A stretch of DNA of 64,000 bases, taken from assembly GCA_007922305.1 (NCBI GenBank), contig ML677335.1, positions 41,354,949-41,418,948 on the forward strand. The letters are read 5' to 3'. Numbering within the stretch: the stretch's first letter is position 1; every line of letters begins with the position of its first letter. The stretch comes from Dermatemys mawii. Taxonomy: Eukaryota > Chordata > Testudines > Dermatemydidae. Shown piece after piece: positions 1 through 10,570 of this stretch. The notes under the pieces are model-generated. The model was given only the letters and a program-made list of their open reading frames with translations. It had not been told where the DNA came from and searched no databases. Position numbers and translations under genes: made by a program.

Positions 1-18
1 GTCTCAAATATATTACAG

Positions 19-110
19 CAGGGGTGTCAAACATATTTTGTGGAGAGGACTGAATTACATTTTTAATTATGGTCTGCGGGCTGGGTCTACAAAGCTGGGT
101 AAAATGTTAT
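19..110 (+). mobile_element. hAT-type transposon end fragment
   Basis: The stretch opens with CAGGGGTGTCAAAC, a typical hAT terminal inverted repeat start, and continues into a 'ctgcgggctgggtc' segment usual inside nonautonomous hAT copies. I could not find the matching inverted end or an 8-bp target duplication, so only one end is supported. Confidence 0.45.
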
Positions 111-394
111 GCTTGATCAAAAGCAGATATCCCACTGACATCAGTAGGAAATTTGCCCAGACTGAGGGAGGAATATGGACCAGACAACCAACCAACAATG
201 TACTTAATAAAGTCAGTGTTGCATTCAGTGGGAGAATATACATACACAGTTGAGAGACTTTAAATTACTGAAAACCTGGCCCTTCAAAAGTACCATCATT
301 AGGTTTTAGCGTTAGTACCCATTGAAGTTGAACTAAACCAGGTTATACCTGACGCAGTGTCTTTAGGTAGCGTTTATATCACTAACTATAATGG
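111..394. other. unannotated stretch
   Basis: AT-rich DNA with no coding signal. A short frame that opens at position 38 and runs to 253 resembles no family I know. The last part may already belong to the foldback element that follows. Confidence 0.5.
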
Positions 395-575
395 TTTCTA
401 AACCAATATACTTAAAATAGTACAATCCCCTAGTGTGGATGCAGTTACATCGCAAAATGGTATTTATAATGGGATAGTTTATGCTCATCAGGGAAGGGAC
501 CCATATGCTGATATAACTTCACACTAGGGATTGTACTAATTTAACTATTTCTCCAAAATCACCCTCCCTTAACCA
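395..575. repeat. foldback (palindromic) MITE-like element
   Basis: The left arm contains 'tacaatcccctagtgtgga' and the right arm contains the near-complement 'cacactagggattgtacta', about 70 bp apart. Outer segments (ttaaaatag / ctaatttaac) also pair. The structure is a nonautonomous DNA-transposon hairpin of a kind common in reptiles. No terminal duplication was identified with certainty. Confidence 0.55.
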
Positions 576-1029
576 AATAACTAAATTTGTGAGTATATCA
601 GGCCTAAATTGTTTCAGACTAAATCAGTACTACATCAATTCACATTCAGATGGCTTAATCTTTGCAACCCTCAGAGCCAAAAACGTACTGTGAATCCTGG
701 CCATACGGAAATCTGTCACTGACCTTTATGGGCCCAGGATTTTGCCTTTACTTAGAAAAAATAAGAAACGCTTACATTGTGTAGAATCAGAATTAGTAAT
801 GACAACTAGACAGACATCACTTCTGTTGTTCATTTCATAGACTTTTGGTGGGGATGAGTTGCCTGCAGTGGTATTTTAAAATCTGACTAGGTCTCTGAGT
901 TTCTGGGAGCAAACCATTTTAGCTGCTGCTTCTTGCCTGGAGACCGGGGGGTTCTGATATTATCATGGAGAAAGTGATGGTTAGCAGTCCAGGGTAGAAG
1001 CTTGCTTCTGATTTTCTCATACCCACTTA
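576..1029. other. unannotated stretch
   Basis: No coding potential, tandem repeat or recognised repeat end seen. Confidence 0.5.
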
Positions 1030-1560
1030 GAGAGATTACCATTGAAAAACAGAGGGCTGAAAGTGTGGAGAGGTGGGTTTAGGGCCAGCCATTGCATCAA
1101 AAGTGTTGTCAAACATGGATGTTCAAATCTCTCAGGGTAATAAGTGTCAGGAACTTCATCAACATGAATCAGCATCTCAGTCAGCTCTCCTAGGATACAC
1201 TGCCAAAGAAAAGGTATATAGAGAAGCAGAATAGACAAGTCCAATGTGCACAGATTTGCAGTAGAGCTAAATTCCTTCAAAGGAGATTGTCTTGAGATGG
1301 TGTCTCTTGCATTTGAGGCTAGATTGGAATGGGATGGCAGCTCTCTCGCCATGCTTATCTTCTCTGGATCTAAGTCTGCAGTGTGAGGAGCAGCCTGGGA
1401 ACATAAGAGGCGCTAAAACCGGGACTGCAATATCATCCAGTCAGGTTTCAGTGATACAGGCCTCTTTTATGGTGCAGTGATGGATGATGAAGAGCTTCTT
1501 AACAACTGATCTTGCACTAATCAGCTGGAGCTTGAGGTTCTGGCATTTGCCTTCACCAGT
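1030..1560 (-). pseudogene. LINE endonuclease-domain relic
   Basis: Read on the minus strand, about 1510-1560 downward encodes LKLQLISARSVVKKLF and then ACITET followed by a stop where these elements usually have Trp and Leu. This is the start of the apurinic-type (EEP) endonuclease domain of Jockey-superfamily LINEs of the L2/Rex type, which would nick target DNA. Further down, in another frame, EMLIHVDEVPD resembles the later Asp/Asn/His core of the same domain. Frameshifts and at least two stops make it a dead fragment. The reverse transcriptase is not present here; a relic of what may be the same LINE group lies near 41.3 kb. Clade assignment is by memory of domain motifs. Confidence 0.6.
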
Positions 1561-4093
1561 TGTAACTGTGTGTAGAATGGCTGCTACATGGTTGATTTGA
1601 CCAGTCACTGGTGTCTAGAAATCAGCATTATGCGGAGCTGGTCTGTACTTCCTATGGGTGCGTCTTTCAGAGAAGAATTGGGTTGGGTAGAAGAATGTGT
1701 TAGTTGCACACTTGTTACCCTGCCACCTGGTTCATGGTCAGACCTTCTCCAGGTCTGCAGCTATCATGGATATTGTACTAAGAGAAGAGGTAAAGCTGGC
1801 AGAGTTCCACTGATCTTCAGAACAATGTTAGGTATAGCGATTAGGTTGTTGGGGGTGCTGACAGATGGGGTTTGAATCTAGCAGGAGGGTGTGGTGTCCA
1901 CTCTGTTCCTTCCTAGGTGAGTAACTGTGGACAGTGTTCCTATCTCTTCTGGAGCAAAAGTTTAAAGATTGTAGCCATTGTGATTGTCATTTGCTTGTGG
2001 AAGCCGCTTTCACCCTCTCTCAGTTGCTGCTAAGAGGAAAGTAGGGGAGACATGAAATTTCAGAGCAGCCTTCTAAGCTGTCACCAGGGTCCAGATCCTG
2101 GTTGTTTCCATGTTTGACTTATTCTGTGACTGGAGATTGGATGTGTATCTGTAACTCATGTTCCAGGATGCACTGTCTGCCTGACTGCAACAGGGTGCAC
2201 TGTATTGCCAAACATATATATAATGCCTTGGAGAGGCTTCCATACTTACCTCCTCCTATGAAGGGATAAGCCTACAGTAACTTTAGTCAACTATTAAGAA
2301 CCTGAGCTTACTGAGCATTGGGGATGGCACACTGTTTGGCTGTGGTACAGATGACTGAATATGTTTCACTGCACTGGTGAGAGCATTACAGTCCATGTCC
2401 TTTCATCATAGCCACGCATGCCATTTATTTTTGGCTTGCCTGACTGTTGCTGTATGCATTTCAGGACAGGAATGGTGCAGGCCAATACAGCAGGAACTGC
2501 ACCTATTTAAATCCAGCCCCCTCCTTCACATCCCTAGCAACTCCACTGTGGCCAGGAGTCAGGATGAACAGTGGACAACCTAGTAGTACGTAGGACCACA
2601 AGGACCACTGCTATGCAGTTCCTCCCATACATGGAGGAGGTTTATAAGTGCCAGGACAATGTGGTTGAGGAGTCCTTCCTCCCACTTTCTCTGGAGCAGC
2701 CTAACACCAAACAGGCTGGTAACTGGGCTCTATGCTGGACTACAGGATTTGGGCTTTAATCCAGGGTTTTAATCCTTCTGCTGTGCCCACAAAGCTCACT
2801 GTAAAACGATGCACTCAACTGTATTTCAACAGTTATCCCATCTCTGACAATGACTTCTACTACCACCAGGCTTTTCTTGGGTTGTGTTGGCTCAGCAGAT
2901 CACAAAGTATGCATGTGTTTTCTTAACATTCAACATACCCAGTTTTTAAATCTGACATCACTTTTTTGAAGAGCCTGCCCTTACATAAGTGCTTGTCTCA
3001 TGTTATCTACATTTGTGGTCTACAGACGACACCAGACACGTTGTCCACAGGCTCAGCAGAACTGTACTCACATTTAACCAAACCAGAGTAAATAGCTTAT
3101 TTAAAATTTGAGACAGAAAGTTGTGCAGCTTTTCTATGCAGAGACAGCCATCCATCATGTTTCACTACAGAGATGGCTATGTTTCAGTGGGGAGTGGTGT
3201 GTGTGTATGTACAGATAAGTATTTTTACATACCCCCTCGCCCCCAGGTATTCAGGGCACTGCAGAAATGATCATATAAACCATATGAAAAACATCACCGA
3301 AGGGAAACAAATCCTCTAAATTGTAAACAAATAAAACAAATAGTGAAGGGGAGAACTGAAGGGTTCTACACATGAAGGACAACAGTGCTAATAATAAAAT
3401 ACCCCTTTGACCAATACCTTTTCACTTCTGTATCTATAGCTTATCATCCCGGTGGAGTATCAGAATAAATAAAAGTTATCATTATGGGTGTAGCTCAATG
3501 TCTATTATATGTAAATATAAACACACACACTCCAGTCTAGACCACAAACTTGAATTCTATGGAGGGGGGGAGGAGAGGGTTGCTTCTCATAGTTTTATAA
3601 CAATTACTGCATCATAGCGTAACAAAATCTATTATGTCATTTCTGTTAAATGCTATACTCCTTTGTCCAGCATTACCCAAGTCTTTTTGTATACCATATT
3701 AAAATATTTCATACATATTTCAACAAGGATTTGTTTCTTGATACAGTTTGTAATATTTTAATAATTCTGGAAAAAATAAGTTGTGTGGACTTGTAGAAAA
3801 AAAATGAATATTTTTCTTTCCAGAATGTTTAAAATAATCACTCTATCAGCATGCGAGTACATACAGTTCTGAATATGAAGTCATAACCATAACCTCAGTC
3901 ACTGCCTGGGACCTCCAGAGCTAAAGCATAAGTCTCTACACCATGATTTAAATTCCCTAGCAAGTAGCTATAGCACACTCCTATCCTCAATCAGCCAGAT
4001 GCAGAAGGGGACACATACCATGGTGAACAGTGTGTTGCATATCCATATCTACCTGAAAACAAATTAAAAGACTGGCTAGACACTAGTCTGTAT
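1561..4093. other. unannotated stretch, no gene recognised
   Basis: Several open frames of 60-95 codons (for example 1588-1875) have no recognisable domain, no splice-consistent pattern and no homology I can name. The first few hundred bases may continue the LINE relic upstream of its endonuclease. The rest is AT-rich with short homopolymers. Confidence 0.4.
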
Positions 4094-4261
4094 CAGGGCT
4101 GGTCACCTCAAGCAAAAAAGCCAACCAACCAACCCACCCCAAAGAGCCACACAAACTGCCCCCCCGCCCCACAAAATCCAGCCAAATTGTGCCGCCCCAA
4201 GATTGACCGGAATGCCACCCCAGGCACATGTTTTCTTGGCTGGTGCCTAGAGCTGGCCCTG
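4094..4261. mobile_element. short nonautonomous hAT element with TSD
   Basis: The left end CAGGGCTGG and right end CTGGCCCTG are inverted. The flanks gtctgtat (4086-4093) and gtctatat (4262-4269) match at 7 of 8 positions, as expected for a hAT target duplication. The interior is C- and A-rich. At 168 bp it is far too short to encode a transposase. Confidence 0.7.
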
Positions 4262-5439
4262 GTCTATATTATTTTTTTAAAAAACTTACTTTCAGAGGAT
4301 CTGAACTGTGTGTGCTCATAACCTCCAAAAATCTGTTCAAATTTGGTGGTGGTATTAACATAGATTCATGCCTAATATGAATATTATATGAGGAAGCATA
4401 GGACACAAATTCTGTGCCCATAGGCTGACGCCTCCCAAAATAAGATCCTCTGTCTGGATTGACACTCTGGCTTTCTGGAGTGGGGTCTAGGCATGTGGTC
4501 TGCAATAGCAAATCTAGGATTTTGCAATGGGGAACTGCTGAGTGGGGTGGCCAATGTACAGACAGATTACTCACATTTTTATGAAAGACTGAATTGCATG
4601 GTAATAAATATTTCAGGCAAGCAGTAATCCAAAGAACTACATGTTTCTCTCTAAGAAAACCCAACAACAATAAATTCTGCTTCTCTTCCTAAAAGAAAAG
4701 CAAACCACAAATAAGCCAGTTAGAACCAACCACATTTTCCAAATGAAAACAAAACATTGAGAATTTCCTTTCTGAAATGAAAAGCCATTCTAACAAACTA
4801 CAGATTTTGTCTTTATAAAACAAATAAAGACAAAACAAACAAAAGCCCACCTAGAGCCAACCAAATTTTAAAATTTCAAATAAAAATACAATCTGACCAA
4901 CCACCTTTTTAAAAAGCAACCTTTTAAAAATGAAAAGCATACTGCAAAGCTGGAAATAGTCAGTCATGTAGGGACCAAATTATGTTTGCTTGTTTGAAGG
5001 GAAAGGAGATGCAGTTCTTTATATTGAAAAGCTTGTTTGAAAGAGGAAAAGGGAACAACAAACAGTTTAACTAAATGAAATTTAACAATCTATTCTATGG
5101 TTAAGGTCTGTGAAAGGGTTTTCAGAACATATAATTTTAAAAATTCTTAATATCAAAGAACATTCTCCAGAGAAACCTTACTTTTTCCTTGTCAATTGCT
5201 GACCTTCTGGAATTCTTTGCTTGAAATCTACAGGTTTGTTTAGCAGTGCTGCTACTCCTGTGTAGCTAAGGCCAGGAAAAGAAAGCAAGTGAGCCAAGTT
5301 TTCAACTGATCTCTCCACATCTCCAAGCTGATTTCTTGTTCCCAGTTCTTCTGAGAGTTGAAGAAAGAGGGGCATAACCCTATCCCCAAACCACTTCATA
5401 CACAGTTGACATTTATTTATATTGACATTTATGGCCAAG
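4262..5439. other. unannotated AT-rich stretch
   Basis: A minus-strand open frame at 4269-4670 (133 codons) and another at 5178-5438 have no recognisable domain or codon bias; both are probably chance. Many A-rich runs. No repeat end identified. Confidence 0.4.
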
Positions 5440-5625
5440 ATTTTTAAAAAAGAGGACCCTAAAGTTAGGCTTCTAAATACTCATCTGGGCCTCTATAGCC
5501 CCACTTCTGCAAGAATTCATACACCTGAGTAACTTTAATCACATAGGTAGTTCCAATTGAATGGGGTTACTTGTAGGAGTAAAGTTATTCACATGCTTAC
5601 ATGTTTATGGAATCAGGATTTCAAT
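5440..5625. repeat. dispersed reptile repeat with 'acatgagtaac' arms
   Basis: Contains the paired, roughly complementary segments 'cacctgagtaactttaatc' and 'ggagtaaagttattcacat' around a 'ccaattgaatggggtta' centre. Similar segments occur near 15.35 kb and 55.7 kb. I recognise this as an old foldback repeat family in sauropsid genomes but cannot name it. Confidence 0.4.
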
Positions 5626-5799
5626 GTGAGCTCATTTTCAAAATGCTGAACCTACTTAAAATCATAAATCACCCTACACGTTGGCTCCTATTTTTTAAAA
5701 AATCTTGCTTTGTCATCCAGAGAATGTCTTCAGAATTAACATAACTGGGGGAGTTCACACCTTCCAGACAGCTTCTGTTTCAGGCTCTTTGCAGTCAGG

Positions 5800-5910
5800 C
5801 TGTATGTCTACACCCCAAACTTGCAGGGGTTTAACTCAACTGGGTTTTGAAATTCATTTAACAGGTGCATTGGTTTACAGCTGGTTTACATCCATTTAGT
5901 TTAATTGAGC
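5800..5910. repeat. possible DNA-transposon fragment
   Basis: 'tgtctacaccccaaacttgc' followed by alternating 'ggtttaac', 'ggtttaca' and 'agtttaatt' motifs resembles the composition of the element at 9.7-10.0 kb. Weak; ends not defined. Confidence 0.25.
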
Positions 5911-6159
5911 AATTCCCTGGAGACAGGACTTGGTAGGGGAACAGGCTGTGGAGGGGGTATATGAAGCTCAGAGGGGGCAAGCTACTGGGACAGAACAAGG
6001 GTAAGAAGTCTGAAGGGGACCAGGTCTTCCTGCTCTCTATTACATATTGACTAGGCATGAGTAGGGGGAATACTGAAAGCAGAAGTAGAGTGACAGTCTT
6101 CCTGTTCTCAGCATCAACATCACAGTAATCCCTGGTGTCCTGGAGGAGTCAGTGCCCAG

Positions 6160-6605
6160 TCTTTGGAGAGCATGATTCAAACATAGAGGGGAATGTGCTT
6201 CTCTATGAGTGGTTTGTGACCTATGGGGAAAAGAGGGTCATGAGGTACTGATAATTTTATTACAGTAACTCAAAAGAAAAATCTCACTCCCCTTACCCTT
6301 TAAGGTCAAGCATTCTTCGTCAGTCTCCCAGAACACACACATACAAACTATATAGCCTCAATGTTATCCTCAGTACATTTTAAACTCTTGTATAGTTGCA
6401 AAAGTTTTTGACTTGCATAAGAGTCCCCAATCTGAAAAGGTTTGGAAACCCTGTAACAGAAAATCCCGGGCAGTGACTTGAATTTTATTATTAAAAAATG
6501 TATAAATGTAAGACAGAATGTTAATCCCCCCCAAACTCCAGTCACTGTCCAGGTTCCACCAGTAGGACCTTGCACTATAGTTTGAGAAAAGCTAATGTAT
6601 ATGAG
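6160..6605. mobile_element. possible decayed hAT element
   Basis: A left 'agcatgattcaaaca' and right 'agtttgagaaaagcta' resemble degraded inverted hAT termini. The interior has 'gggtcatgaggtac', a common internal hAT motif. No clear 8-bp duplication. Confidence 0.3.
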
Positions 6606-8504
6606 TGTCAATCAGGAGTAATGGAATTATGCCAGTTTGAAGACAATAACGTTATCCTAGAGTAAAGAGAACCAGACCCTGGTAGTTTCCCCCACTCCCG
6701 CACTTACCTGGATTTCTGCAGTGCTCAAGCTCTCTGGAGTTTATATTGAAACCAGGCCAATATAGTTACACAACTATGGATTGTATGGTCCCTAAATACA
6801 TCATTATTTTATTACACAATAGATTCAAATAGCTCCACTGTATAAGACATATGATACACATTAAAAAAATCTAATTATGTATTTACCTGAGGGATTGCAA
6901 ATCTGAAGCAGAGAAAACATCTCATTTGCTCAATTTTGTATTTTAACCTGGAAAACCAGAATGGCTCCAAAAAGGAGCTGCTCATCCCTCTTGGGTGTGT
7001 GTGTTTTAGAAAGAGCTTTTTATTAGATTTTGATGTAATACACAAGATCGATATATGGATGTGAATTTAGTGCTGGGGCCCTGGGACACAGATGTCTGTT
7101 CAGTGACAGCATAGGTACAGAAAAGGTTGTAGCAGTGCTAACCTCCCCAGGCTGTCCAGTCAGGAGATAAAGAACCTGGTTTGCAAGAATCGCTTTTAGG
7201 GGTAAGGAGGCAGTTCAATCTTCATGGCCCTTCTGTGGTTGGTCTCGCTGCTGAGAATGCCAACAGGAACCAGCTCATGCTCAATGTGGTGGAATCGTGA
7301 GCACTTAGCCATCAGGTGATGACACCTTTCAGTTACTATTGACCTGAGCAGATTTGGTTACTTGGAAAACATGGGCTCTGATCAAGCCCCAGGGTCTGTG
7401 CATGGAAGGTCTTTTTCATACACGTTGTCCATGTAGATGTCTGTGCAGCACTGTTCCCAGCAACTCTACTGAGAGCCCTCTTTGGGATCAGGGATTTGCA
7501 TGTGGGGAACAGGTGGGCAGTGGACAGCACTGGGTGGAAATAAGTGCTGTGTATTGCTGTCCCCACCAACCCCAAAGTGAATCATTTGAACCATTAATAC
7601 AGTCTGAGGGTGCATTAATGTTCCCAGAGGGCCCTTCTGTGCTGTGGAATTCTCCTCCCCACTCTACAGTGACCTCAAGGGTAGCAGTGAGTGTGGGTGT
7701 GTTCCTAGTAGCATGGTTCCAATGCAGGTGGCCCTGAAGCAGGTGACAAATATTTGGAGGCATCAAAAGCCATGCAGTCATCAGCATGGGTTACACTCGC
7801 CACCAGCAGAACTCTGGGAGCTTCATGTGTGCTGAGCATTGAACACCTGCCCATTTCACATACCCAGTGGAGTAAGCTGATGGAAAAGTTAATGAAGTGG
7901 GAGCCTCATGGAATTTTCCTCTCCCCTGATTCCTCTTTCAGGTTTTTCTACACAGGGAGGTGTGGGGGGGGGGGGGAATCTACTCCATGGAAATGGAATT
8001 TTAAAACAAACTGAATAGGAAAAAAATATTAAAGGGGTGGCACAAAGAACTGCAAAGGCAGAAAATCAAAAGTTTAATAGGTTCATAGGGACACTCTCTG
8101 TTATGGGGGTTAATTAACCATTGGTGTCAATGTGGTTTATACAGGTGATTGGCCCATGTACTGGTGAGAGAAAAGATTTCTCTGGGCTAGATGCTATGCT
8201 AGTGTAATAGCTTCATCGGTTTTGGTGGCGATATGCTGATTTACACTGGCTGAGACTCTGGCCCTCTGCCTTTAGTTAAGGCTTTTGGATCTATTCTTCC
8301 CCTCATATTTTGAACAGTTTGTGTTTATTTGTTGATCTCATAATACACTTTATAGGCTGCTGTTTTATTTTTTAAGGTAACTGCTAAAGCCCACAACAGG
8401 GATAAATGATAGAACTGTAATAGTGGAAGTCCTGGACATGTAGGGTTTTTGACAGAGTATCCATGGCAGGTCTAGGAAAACACACGGGACAAACACAAAT
8501 ATTT
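6606..8504. other. unannotated stretch, no gene recognised
   Basis: Overlapping 60-127-codon frames on both strands at 7336-8014 look gene-like by length only; none shows a domain, and frames on opposite strands are open at once. A poly-G run lies near 7967-7977. A 'tgatttacactggctgagactctggcc' type motif near 8230 belongs to the old reptile foldback families noted elsewhere. Confidence 0.4.
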
Positions 8505-9250
8505 AGATCATAAGAACATACAAATGGCCATACTGGGTCAGACTCATGGTCCATCTAATCCAGTATTCTATCTTCCAACAATGCCTTGTGCTAGATGTTT
8601 CAGAGGGAATGAATAGAACAGAACAATTTATCAGTTGATCCATCTCCTGTTGTTCAGTCCCAGCTTCTGGCAGTCAGAGGGTTAAGGACACACAGAGCAT
8701 GGGGTTGCATCCCTGATCATCCCGACTAATAACCATCGATGTATCTATCTTCTATGAACTTATCTAATTCTTTTTGAACCCCGTTATACTTTTGGCCTTC
8801 ACAACATCCCCTAGCAATGAGTTCCACAGGATTGACTATGCATTATGTGAAGAAGTACTTCCTTACATTTATTTTAAACATGCTGCCTATTCATTTCATT
8901 GGAGGAGTCCTGATTCATGTATTATACGAAGAAGTAAATAGAACTTCTTTATTTACGTTCTCCACACCCTTCATGATTTTGTAGCCCTCTGTCCTATTTC
9001 CCCCTCCAATCCCCCTCATCTTTTTTTCTATGCTGAACAGGCACAGACTTTTTCACATCTCCTCATCTGGAAGCTGTTCCATAACCCTACTAATTTTTGG
9101 TGCCTGTCTCTGTACTTCATCCAATTCGACGCTATCTTTTAGAGATGGAACGTCCAGAACTGCACATAGTATTCAAGGTGTGGACGTAGCGTGGATTCAT
9201 CTAGTGGCATCGTGAAATTTTCCTGTCTTAATATCTATCCCTTTCCTAGT
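8505..9250 (-). mobile_element. CR1 LINE, 5'-truncated 3' portion
   Basis: On the minus strand this runs from the end of the CR1 reverse-transcriptase frame into the typical 3' UTR. Diagnostic plus-strand strings are 'gtgaagaagtacttcctta', 'ggccatactgggtcag' and the terminal 'cataagaacatac', which is the complement of the CR1 tail unit ATTCTTATG. CR1 is a non-LTR retrotransposon that normally lacks a poly-A tail and is truncated at its 5' end, as here. The coding part has many stops. The same 3' end occurs in plus orientation at 24.7 kb. Confidence 0.8.
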
Positions 9251-9689
9251 GGTTCATAACAGTTTTTTTGTTTGACTGCCATTGCACATTGAGTAGAGGG
9301 GTTCAGAGATATCCACAAAGACTCAAAAGACTTTATATTTAAAAGGGCTTCATTTTATTTTTTTCTACGATGAAAAATACCCTATCAAAGATTTTTTAAA
9401 AAGGGCATATTTTTCCTCTCATGGTCTTATGTCTGAACTTGATAGAGTGCTGTCACACCAACAACTGCATGTCTGTTTGGCAAAGGAAAAATAACCATGG
9501 TTCTTCTCCTGTCTTTAGCACTTAATCTACAAGTGACACTGAACACAAAATATGAAGGATCTGTGGTTCACTGAGCTCTGGAAACCGGTGCTGTGCAAAG
9601 AGTAAGTAAATAAATGGGGATTGAGAGAGACTATGCATACTCTGTAAACTAGAGTGATCCTTTTACATCTGTCAGCTGCATTCAGTAAT
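9251..9689. other. unannotated stretch
   Basis: T-rich DNA with no recognised repeat end or coding region. Confidence 0.4.
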
Positions 9690-10012
9690 ATCAATAACAA
9701 GGTCAGGTTTACACATGTAAACCCTAGCAAGGGTAGACGGAGTTTGTCCACACATACACGCACACAGTTGCACTGGTTTAACAAACGGTGTGATTTTAAA
9801 ACCAATTAAGTCCAACTGGTGCAGCTCCCATGTTGACATTCTATTTAGATTTAAACAAGCTATTTTGGTTTGTCTTAAATTGATTATGAATAGGTTTAAC
9901 CTAAAATTAAATAAAACTGCTTTAAATCAAAATAACGAGGTCCACAGTGGAATTTGTACTGCTAATTTAACTACACTGGTGCAAGTTTGTGTATAGACAA
10001 GACTGGAGTAAT
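9690..10012. mobile_element. nonautonomous DNA-transposon-like repeat
   Basis: The left part 'aggtttacacatgtaaaccc' and right part 'gtgcaagtttgtgtataga', with 'gcactggtttaac' and 'actacactggtgcaag' internally, resemble reptile MITEs carrying long imperfect inverted ends. The minus-strand open frame at 9527-9805 reads through one end and is not a gene. Exact boundaries and superfamily are uncertain. Confidence 0.45.
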
Positions 10013-10176
10013 TCTTGAGTGGCTTCTTTTTGAGAGAAGAGGATCCTGGGCAGTTGTTCATTGCTTTCCATCACCTCTTCTGTTCAATATATAAATAGTA
10101 CTGCCAGTAAAGCTGGCGAGCAGGTTGTCGGATTCTGTGGATCTGCCTATCCAGTAATCCAAGGTATAATTTTGGA

Positions 10177-10183
<7 letters not shown>

Positions 10184-10221
<38 letters not shown>
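10184..10221. repeat. (TA)n microsatellite
   Basis: About 19 uninterrupted TA units following a short GT run. It lies exactly between two interspersed repeats. Confidence 0.95.
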
Positions 10222-10223
<2 letters not shown>

Positions 10224-10455
10224 CTATCCCCAAGCTAGCTCATCTACAGCAGTGAAGCCACAGTAGTATGGGTGAGCTGCTCAAGTATGTACCCAGGTTC
10301 CTGGGGAGGTGGGGTTGTACAGTTTATGCCAAAACCCATCATGCTGCAGCTTCACTGCTATTGGTAGTCAAGCTAGCTAGAGTAAAGCTAGGGTGGCTAT
10401 GGCTAGCTTGCTGCAATCATACACCCCTGACTGCAATGTAGAGACACCCTAAGTA
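10222..10455. repeat. dispersed DNA-type repeat rich in CTAGCT motifs
   Basis: Contains 'caagctagctcat', 'gtcaagctagctagagtaaa' and 'atggctagcttgctgcaatc', ending at 'tgtagagacaccct'. I recognise the composition as a common turtle interspersed repeat but cannot assign a superfamily. No target duplication was found. Confidence 0.4.
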
Positions 10456-10570
10456 GACAGATAAGGTGGGCGAGGTAATAGTTTTTATTGGACCAACTTC
10501 TGTTCATGAGAGAGACAAGCTTTTGAGCTTATACAGAGCTCTTCTTCAGGTCCTACACTAAGTATGCAGA
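10456..10570 (-). mobile_element. 3' terminal fragment of a second PLE-like family
   Basis: On the minus strand the sequence contains CTGAAGAAGAGCTC, then 'gagctc'-complementary bases, then AAAAGCTTGTCTC, followed by 'gaagttggtccaataaaaac'. The arrangement (a 7-base core, a short stem, GAAA-like bases, a tiny stem) parallels the 3' UTR of the PLEs at 30-33 and 62-63 kb although the sequence differs. Assignment to Penelope-like elements is by that analogy and by memory of the family. Confidence 0.5.
10512..10549 (-). ncRNA. hammerhead-ribozyme-like motif (second PLE-like family)
   Basis: The minus strand shows CTGAAGA (fits the CUGANGA core), a stem II of GAGCT/AGCTC, then AAAA in place of GAAA and a two-pair stem III. 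The G12 to A change would be expected to inactivate cleavage, and stem I is not evident. This is a structural relic, not a supported active ribozyme. Confidence 0.35.

Noticed and set aside
4269..4670. 133-codon minus-strand frame
   Set aside because: No recognisable domain, no codon pattern, and low-complexity surroundings; most likely chance.
7336..8014. Gene-like cluster of frames
   Set aside because: Frames on both strands are open at once and none shows a known domain; no splice structure could be argued.
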